Assembly: GCA_017461285.1 (NCBI GenBank)
Contig: JAFTYS010000128.1
Coordinates: forward strand, 1 to 28,804
Length of the DNA stretch: 28,804 nucleotides
Direction of reading: 5' to 3'
Source of the DNA: Bacteroidales bacterium
Lineage (GTDB): Bacteria > Bacteroidota > Bacteroidia > Bacteroidales > UBA932
This document shows, piece by piece, positions 23,936 to 28,804 of this stretch. Made by a program: the position numbers and the translations under genes. Below the pieces are notes generated by a model that made no database searches, was not told the DNA's origin, and worked only from the letters and a program-made list of their open reading frames with translations. Numbering within the stretch: position 1 is the stretch's first letter; the number at the start of each line of letters is the position of its first letter.

Positions 23936-24925
23936 ATGGAATTCAAAGCAAGGGAAATTGCTGAAATCTTAGGAGGCACAGTCGACGGCAACCCGGAAGC
24001 GACGGTAACGACATTCGCCCGCATCGAAAGCGGCAGACCTGGAGCGATCTGCTTCTTCGCAAATCCGAAATACGAGCATTACGTCTATAAATGCAAGGCC
24101 GACATCATAATCGTGAACAAGACATTCGAACCAAAGGAGCCTGTATCTGCCACTATGGTCAGGGTCGACGACTCGTATGCCGCAGTGGCTGCGCTGCTGG
24201 ACTACGTGACTGCGAAGAAAAGGTCATACAAACGGCACAGAGGTTGTAAAAGCAGGGTGAGATGGAGTGCGAAGCTGGGCAAGAAGGTATATGTCGGAGA
24301 CTTTACCTATATCGGAAAGAATGCGGCCGTAGGCGACTGCACCAGAATATACGAAAGCGTGTACATCGGAGACGATGTGAAGATAGGATCATACTGCACC
24401 ATCTATCCGGGAGTCCGCATCTATCCGGGAATGGTGATCGGAGACAGGGTCACGATCCATGCGAATGCGGTAATCGGAGCCGACGGATTCGGATTCGCTC
24501 CTCTTGAAGACGGAACATGGAAGAAGATCGAACACACAGGCAATGTGATCATAGAAGACGATGTGGAGATCGGAGCGAACGCATGCATCGACAAGTCTCA
24601 AATGGGATCGACTGTTGTGAAGAAGGGCACCAAGATCGACAACCTCTGCCAGATCGCCCACAATGTGGAAGTGGGACCTAATACGGTCATGGCTGCGATG
24701 TCAGGCATCGCAGGCTCTACAAAGGTCGGCGAGCACTGCATCCTCGGAGGTCAGGTAGGCATCGCAGGCCACCTCACGGTAGCAGACAACACATCGTTCG
24801 GAGCCCAGACAGGGCTGATTTCTAACGTAAAGGAACCCGGCAACTCCTACTTCGGCACCCCGGCACTCCCTTACATGGAGTACATGAGAAGTTACGCAGC
24901 ATTCAAGAAAGCAGGTAAAAAGTAG
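23936..24925 (+). CDS. lpxD: UDP-3-O-acylglucosamine N-acyltransferase
   Basis: Adds the second acyl chain, from acyl-ACP, to UDP-3-O-acylglucosamine in lipid A synthesis. The 329-residue protein has the N-terminal uridine-binding domain (about 1-95, FARIESGRPGAICFFANPKY) and a left-handed beta-helix of hexapeptide repeats (about 110-300). The catalytic His is in QIAHNVEVG (His 242), with His 200 also at a conserved place (WKKIEHTGNV). A basic stretch at about 94-116 (KKRSYKRHRGCKSRVRWSAK) between the domains is more positive than in the Bacteroides proteins I know. It starts at ATG 23936, divergent from rimP, with lpxC following behind a separate promoter. Confidence 0.95.
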   Translation: MEFKAREIAEILGGTVDGNPEATVTTFARIESGRPGAICFFANPKYEHYVYKCKADIIIVNKTFEPKEPVSATMVRVDDSYAAVAALLDYVTAKKRSYKRHRGCKSRVRWSAKLGKKVYVGDFTYIGKNAAVGDCTRIYESVYIGDDVKIGSYCTIYPGVRIYPGMVIGDRVTIHANAVIGADGFGFAPLEDGTWKKIEHTGNVIIEDDVEIGANACIDKSQMGSTVVKKGTKIDNLCQIAHNVEVGPNTVMAAMSGIAGSTKVGEHCILGGQVGIAGHLTVADNTSFGAQTGLISNVKEPGNSYFGTPALPYMEYMRSYAAFKKAGKK

Positions 24926-24944
24926 TGATATAGAAATTTTTAAC

Positions 24945-24952
24945 TATCTTTG
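24945..24952 (+). promoter_or_regulatory. -7 box of lpxC-lpxA
   Basis: TATCTTTG fits TAnnTTTG. It lies 20 bases after the lpxD stop and about 32 bases before the lpxC ATG. No -33 TTTG is visible, so some lpxC transcription may also come through from lpxD. Confidence 0.5.
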
Positions 24953-24984
24953 CAGGCTGATTTTGAAAAGAGAGATATAGAATA

Positions 24985-25896
24985 ATGCAATTGCAACAGA
25001 CATTAAAGAAAAGCTACTCATTTGAAGGGAAGGGACTTCATACGGGAAGAGTGGCGAAAATGGTCATCAGCCCGGCCCCTGCTGACACCGGAATAAGGTT
25101 CAGAAGGACAGACATAGGCGAGGATGCTTATGTGCAGGCTCTAGCAGAAAATGTGACCAGCACTGCCAGAAGCACGACAATCACTTGCGGAGAAGCATCC
25201 GTAACTACAATAGAACACGTCATGTCGGCACTCACCGGAATGGGAGTGGACAACGCTGTCATTGACATCGACAACGTCGAGGTCCCTATCCTTGACGGAA
25301 GCGCAAAGCCTTATATCGATGCCATATGGGCTGACGGATTCGAGACTCAGGATGCTCCAAGAAGATATATCGAACTGAAGGAGACGGTGGAGATCCGCAA
25401 CGACAAAAAAGGATCCGTAGTCCGCATCGAGCCAGCCGACGAATTCACATATGACATCAAGATAGACTTCAATTCGAGGGTTCTCGGCGTACAGCACGCG
25501 ACCTGGGACAAGTCGACCGTCTATGCTGAAGAGATCGGAACCTGCAGGACATTCGTGTTCTTCCACGAGATCGAGTTCCTTTTCAACAACGGCCTTGTAA
25601 AAGGCGGAGATGTAGACAATGCAATTGTAATCGTCGAGCATCCCGTGACTGACGAGCAGGTGCAGAGGATGTCGGAACTCTTCAACGTACCGGCGCTCAA
25701 GGTCCGCGAAGACGGCTACCTGAGCAACCTCAGGCTCCGCTTCCAGAACGAATGTGCAAGACACAAGCTCCTCGACCTGATCGGCGACCTCAGGCTTTGC
25801 GGAGGCTTCCTCAAGGCAAAGGTGACAGCTGAAAAGGCAGGACACGGAATAAACACGACAGCGGCAAAGGCCGTAAGAAACAACCTTAAAAACTAA
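24985..25896 (+). CDS. lpxC: UDP-3-O-acyl-GlcNAc deacetylase, stand-alone
   Basis: Zinc-dependent deacetylase, the committed step of lipid A synthesis. The 303-residue protein contains the zinc ligands His 78 (TIEHVMSAL), His 260 and Asp 264 (ARHKLLDLIGDL) and the catalytic His 287 (AGHGIN). In most Bacteroidota LpxC is fused to FabZ in one protein of about 460 residues. Here the frame stops 16 residues after the last catalytic His, at the place where FabZ would begin, and lpxA follows 5 bases later. No FabZ motif is seen in any frame downstream. The start MQLQQTLKKSYSFEGKGLHTG agrees with the family. Confidence 0.95.
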   Translation: MQLQQTLKKSYSFEGKGLHTGRVAKMVISPAPADTGIRFRRTDIGEDAYVQALAENVTSTARSTTITCGEASVTTIEHVMSALTGMGVDNAVIDIDNVEVPILDGSAKPYIDAIWADGFETQDAPRRYIELKETVEIRNDKKGSVVRIEPADEFTYDIKIDFNSRVLGVQHATWDKSTVYAEEIGTCRTFVFFHEIEFLFNNGLVKGGDVDNAIVIVEHPVTDEQVQRMSELFNVPALKVREDGYLSNLRLRFQNECARHKLLDLIGDLRLCGGFLKAKVTAEKAGHGINTTAAKAVRNNLKN

Positions 25897-25901
25897 GAAT
25901 C

Positions 25902-26714
25902 ATGGCAAACATCCATCCTCTCGCAACAGTACATCCGAATGCAAAGCTCGGAGAGAATGTAGAAGTGGGACCATACGCATATATCGAGGAACATGTAGAG
26001 ATCGGAGACGGAAGCAAGATCCTTCCTCACGCTACGATATTCAACTATGTGAAGATGGGAAAGAACTGCACAGTCTTCCCTGGAGCTGTCATCGGAGCGA
26101 TTCCGCAGGACCTCAAGTTTGACGGAGAGGTCACATATGTGGAAATCGGAGACAACGTGAACATCCGCGAATGCGCTACCATCAACAGAGGAACAAAGGC
26201 CAGCGGCAGAGGCGTGACCAAGATCGGAAACAATGTGCTCCTGATGTCATACACCCACGTCGCACACGACTGTACGGTCGGAAACAACTGCATACTCGTG
26301 AGCTATGTAGGAATCGCAGGCGAGACTGACGTGGACGACTGGGCTACAATCGGAGGAAGCTCTGTTGCGCATCAGTTCTCAAGAATCGGAAAGCACGCAT
26401 TCATCGGAGGCGGATGCAAGATCAACAAGGATGTTCCACCATATGTGCTTTGCGGCCGTGAGCCTCTCTCATACGCCGGAGTCAACATCGTAGGACTCCG
26501 CAGAAGGGGCTTCACATCAGACCAGATCCGCAGCATCAAGGACATGTACGACATCATCTACAGCAGCGGAAACAACTTCTCTGACGCTCTTGCAAAGATC
26601 GAGATCGGATTCCCTCAGTCAGAAGAAAGGGATACCATCATCGAGTTCATCAGGGGATCGAAGCGCGGCATCATCAGAGGCGCTGACACGTTAACCAAAG
26701 GCAGCATAGACTAA
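25902..26714 (+). CDS. lpxA: UDP-GlcNAc acyltransferase
   Basis: Transfers a hydroxyacyl chain from ACP to UDP-GlcNAc, the first step of lipid A synthesis. The 270-residue protein is a left-handed beta-helix of hexapeptide repeats (about 1-185) with a helical C-terminal domain. The catalytic His is in THVAHDCTVG (His 122, equal to E. coli His 125), and GGSSVAHQFSRIGKHAFIGGG (about 150-170) is a conserved segment. Length is normal. It follows lpxC by 5 bases and precedes the WbqC-family gene by 1 base, so all three are one transcript. Confidence 0.96.
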   Translation: MANIHPLATVHPNAKLGENVEVGPYAYIEEHVEIGDGSKILPHATIFNYVKMGKNCTVFPGAVIGAIPQDLKFDGEVTYVEIGDNVNIRECATINRGTKASGRGVTKIGNNVLLMSYTHVAHDCTVGNNCILVSYVGIAGETDVDDWATIGGSSVAHQFSRIGKHAFIGGGCKINKDVPPYVLCGREPLSYAGVNIVGLRRRGFTSDQIRSIKDMYDIIYSSGNNFSDALAKIEIGFPQSEERDTIIEFIRGSKRGIIRGADTLTKGSID

Positions 26715-26715
26715 A

Positions 26716-27429
26716 GTGCCGAAGTTATTCTCAACAGCATACATGCCGCCCGTTTCCTATTTCGCCGCCATGGCGCAGGAAATGGAAGGCTTACGAAACA
26801 GACGGGACGGAGACGGTTCATTGGAACTGTCCCCGTCAGTCGTTTATATCGAAGCCTGCGAGAACTACCAGAAACAGTCGTACCGCAACCGCTGCAGGTT
26901 CTATGCAGCCGATGGAGTACAGGCGCTCTCCTACCCTATAGTCCATGATGGCGGGACCCATAAGCTGCCGATTTCCGAAATCAGGATCGACTGGAGCACC
27001 CCATGGCTCCAGCAGCATGAAAGGGCCATCATATCGGCCTACAGGACATCGGCATATTTCGAATATTACCAGGACGAGCTTTTCGCTATCCTGGAAAGCA
27101 GGCCTGAGAAACTTCTGGACCTCAACATGGCCCTGCTGAGATTCTTCATCGAAAAGACAGGACTGGCGATAGACCTCCGCACTACGCAAGACTATAGCAG
27201 AGACGGTGTCCAGGCCTCGCCAGACGGCACAGCCGTCATCTGCGAGGACCTGCGCGAAGCGATCCATCCGAAGCGTCCGGACACCATCCTGGAGGACCTG
27301 AAACTGGCGAAGCCGTATTTCCAGGTCTTTGCCTCGAAACACGGCTTCAAATCCAATCTTTCCATCATGGACCTCCTTTTCAACGAAGGTCCCGACAGCA
27401 TAGTCTATCTCAAGTCTATCGGTAGATGA
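26716..27429 (+). CDS. WbqC-family protein
   Basis: A 237-residue protein resembling the WbqC family: an early STAYMPPVSYFAAM (compare the usual Y-x-P-I-Q-Y), then EACENYQKQSYRNRCRF and LPISEIRIDWSTPWLQQHERAIISAYRTSAYFEYY, typical of the family's central part. WbqC genes often lie in O-antigen or lipopolysaccharide gene sets but the activity is not established. The start is GTG (26716), one base after the lpxA stop; no ATG stands at a fitting place. Its position after lpxA supports a link with lipopolysaccharide. The last 14 bases overlap the convergent S41 protease gene. Confidence 0.8.
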   Translation: MPKLFSTAYMPPVSYFAAMAQEMEGLRNRRDGDGSLELSPSVVYIEACENYQKQSYRNRCRFYAADGVQALSYPIVHDGGTHKLPISEIRIDWSTPWLQQHERAIISAYRTSAYFEYYQDELFAILESRPEKLLDLNMALLRFFIEKTGLAIDLRTTQDYSRDGVQASPDGTAVICEDLREAIHPKRPDTILEDLKLAKPYFQVFASKHGFKSNLSIMDLLFNEGPDSIVYLKSIGR

Positions 27430-28804
27430 CGTTGCCGAAACGGCCTATCTGAGGCGTCATGACCGTCACTCCCAATGCTTCCGCATCATTCTGCATCTGA
27501 AGAGCCTGCGCCTTCATCGGAGATGCAGAAAGGCTCTTGACAGCTCCATATTCAGGTCTGTCCAGACCTATTATGTCACAGAAACAGCAGTATAGCGCGA
27601 TATTGAAGTCGAAGTTGCCCCAGTCGCCGAACGCATATGGGAACATATTGTCCACATCATCGCGGTAATTGCTGTTCTGGTTGTTCAGCAGGTTGCCCGG
27701 ATCAGGTTCGAAACCATCCTTAGGGCCATATTCGTTCTTCGCATTGAGTCCGCGGTATGTGATAGGAGCGAACTCGAAGCGGCGTCCGTTGTACACTTCC
27801 TGCGTCACGACCATACCGACATTCTTGCCTTCAGACTGGCTTCCGATAAGGGTAACAGGGAAATCCACTCCCCTGAGTCCCGCAATCACCAGCTCAGACG
27901 CAGATGCTGTGTTTTCCGACATGATCACCCAAAGACGCTTCAGGTTCATGGCCGGAGCCTTGCCCAGTTTATCAGATTCCGACGGGCCGCTGAGGAACTT
28001 CCATTCCTCGCGTTTTCCGTCATTGAACTCCGCCTTGAAGAAGATCTGGTCATCATACGCACGGCCGACGATCGAGCTCGAAAGGTAACGGCTCTGCTGA
28101 ACCTCTCCTCCGACATTGTACCTGAGATCGAGGATGAGTTCGGTAATTCCTGCATCTATGAACTGCTGGATCTGGTATTCGAGGACCTCCTGTGCGGAAG
28201 AATCGAAGCTTTCCGAAGCCATGTATCCGATATTGAACGGAGCCGTTTCATCACCTTCCACTTCTGCATTGGTAAGGATTGCTGCAAACAGGATAGGGTT
28301 ATAGCCATATGTGCCAGCTGTTATGTTTGCGTAGTTATCCTGGACAAGATCATACCTCTGCTCGGCATCATTTGCAACATAACGGGCATATGCTAGGGAG
28401 TATGAACCGGTCTTGGTATAGAACAGCTCGTTCATAAGAGACTGGTAGTTGCTCTTCGTGATCCTGTTTCCGCCTACCTGATATATAGTGTCACCTCTTC
28501 GGAGCCCCGCAGCTTCAGCTGGAGAACCAGGATACACATATCCTACGGTAAGTCCGATATAATTGGTTCCTTCTTCATATACGGAAGCGAAGAGAGGACC
28601 GATACCGAGGCCAAGGGTCGATGTCAGTTCTCCTGCCTTGGTTGGAACGGTCTTGGTAGTAGCTATCTCGGAGATGTATGAATAGATATACCTCTCTCCT
28701 GCAGAAGAAGAGTAGTCCCTGTAGTATCCTCCGTCCTCAATGTTTGTGTCACCCAGCTTTGTCAGATGGGTATAAAGGAACTTGTCGTAAGGCACCTCCA
28801 TGTC
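27416..28804 (-). CDS. S41-family (C-terminal processing) protease with PDZ domain, partial
   Basis: At least 462 residues, with the N-terminus beyond the window edge. A PDZ domain is visible (about 80-120 of the visible part: GYVYPGSPAEAAGLRRGDTI), followed by an S41 core: LILDLRYNVGGEVQQ (about 222-236), the nucleophile region SENTASASELV (near residue 300) and a Lys in SQSEGKNVGM, matching the Ser-Lys dyad of tail-specific proteases. Bacteroidales S41 proteins of this form are usually secreted lipoproteins, but the signal would lie outside the window. It ends in TAA and overlaps the WbqC-family gene tail to tail by 14 bases. Confidence 0.88.
   Translation of the reverse strand, partial: DMEVPYDKFLYTHLTKLGDTNIEDGGYYRDYSSSAGERYIYSYISEIATTKTVPTKAGELTSTLGLGIGPLFASVYEEGTNYIGLTVGYVYPGSPAEAAGLRRGDTIYQVGGNRITKSNYQSLMNELFYTKTGSYSLAYARYVANDAEQRYDLVQDNYANITAGTYGYNPILFAAILTNAEVEGDETAPFNIGYMASESFDSSAQEVLEYQIQQFIDAGITELILDLRYNVGGEVQQSRYLSSSIVGRAYDDQIFFKAEFNDGKREEWKFLSGPSESDKLGKAPAMNLKRLWVIMSENTASASELVIAGLRGVDFPVTLIGSQSEGKNVGMVVTQEVYNGRRFEFAPITYRGLNAKNEYGPKDGFEPDPGNLLNNQNSNYRDDVDNMFPYAFGDWGNFDFNIALYCCFCDIIGLDRPEYGAVKSLSASPMKAQALQMQNDAEALGVTVMTPQIGRFGNVIYR

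Noticed and set aside
24211..24290. Frameshift in lpxD at the basic stretch after residue 93
   Set aside because: Both domains read in one frame and the stretch only replaces the usual linker; no stop or shift is needed to explain it.

Overview
The window reads as a single chromosomal stretch of a Bacteroidales bacterium (phylum Bacteroidota). The evidence is the rimP-nusA-infB and lpxD-lpxC-lpxA blocks, FtsX-type, DUF3078, FadL/OmpP1 and fimbrillin-like genes of Bacteroidales type, a ProRS of the short archaeal-like form, a TonB receptor with the 'KMACCNLAESF' signature, and several Bacteroidota-type -7 promoter boxes (TAnnTTTG). Codon use looks fairly even across the core genes. I cannot assign a genus safely; an uncultured gut lineage near Rikenellaceae or Cryptobacteroides would fit. 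No rRNA, tRNA, CRISPR array, transposase or phage gene was seen.

Layout. 1-1700: a decayed fimbrillin-like fragment, an intact fimbrillin-like lipoprotein and a 46-residue gene that overlaps it, all on the minus strand. They are divergent from a membrane-anchored TPR-LuxR regulator (1702-3177), with a dyad midway between the two promoters. 3178-3477: a repeat-rich spacer. 3478-6388: tyrS, rbfA and an FtsX/LolCE-type permease. 6339-10000 (minus): a metal-handling set of Cys/His-rich small protein, TonB receptor, periplasmic HMA protein with a His tail, and a lipoprotein. 10121-11896: sppA. 11897-16048 (minus): proS, DUF3078 barrel, tilS. 16190-19081: a Trp/Tyr- and Ser/Gly-rich lipoprotein and a FadL-family porin. 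19245-23814 (minus): rimP-nusA-infB. 23936-27429: lpxD, lpxC, lpxA and a WbqC-family gene. 27416-28804 (minus): an S41 protease cut by the window edge.

The most unusual signals are palindromic repeats. A short element of fixed geometry (8-nt arm, 5-nt loop, 8-nt arm, then GACG) fills the rbfA-permease spacer. It also occurs twice inside tilS, where the two copies bracket seven in-frame 24-bp tandem units that code for an 8-residue repeat in the linker of the enzyme. A looser relative supplies the tyrS stop codon. Two long inverted repeats of nearly equal size (113 and 115 bp, arms of 26 and 29 bp) sit in the spacer before the TonB receptor and at the infB stop codon. Other points of interest are the symmetric operator candidate in the fimbrillin/LuxR divergent region, a stand-alone LpxC where most Bacteroidota carry an LpxC-FabZ fusion, and tightly packed or overlapping convergent gene ends. 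I found no clear candidate for a wholly new biological system; the repeat invasion of tilS is the strongest lead.
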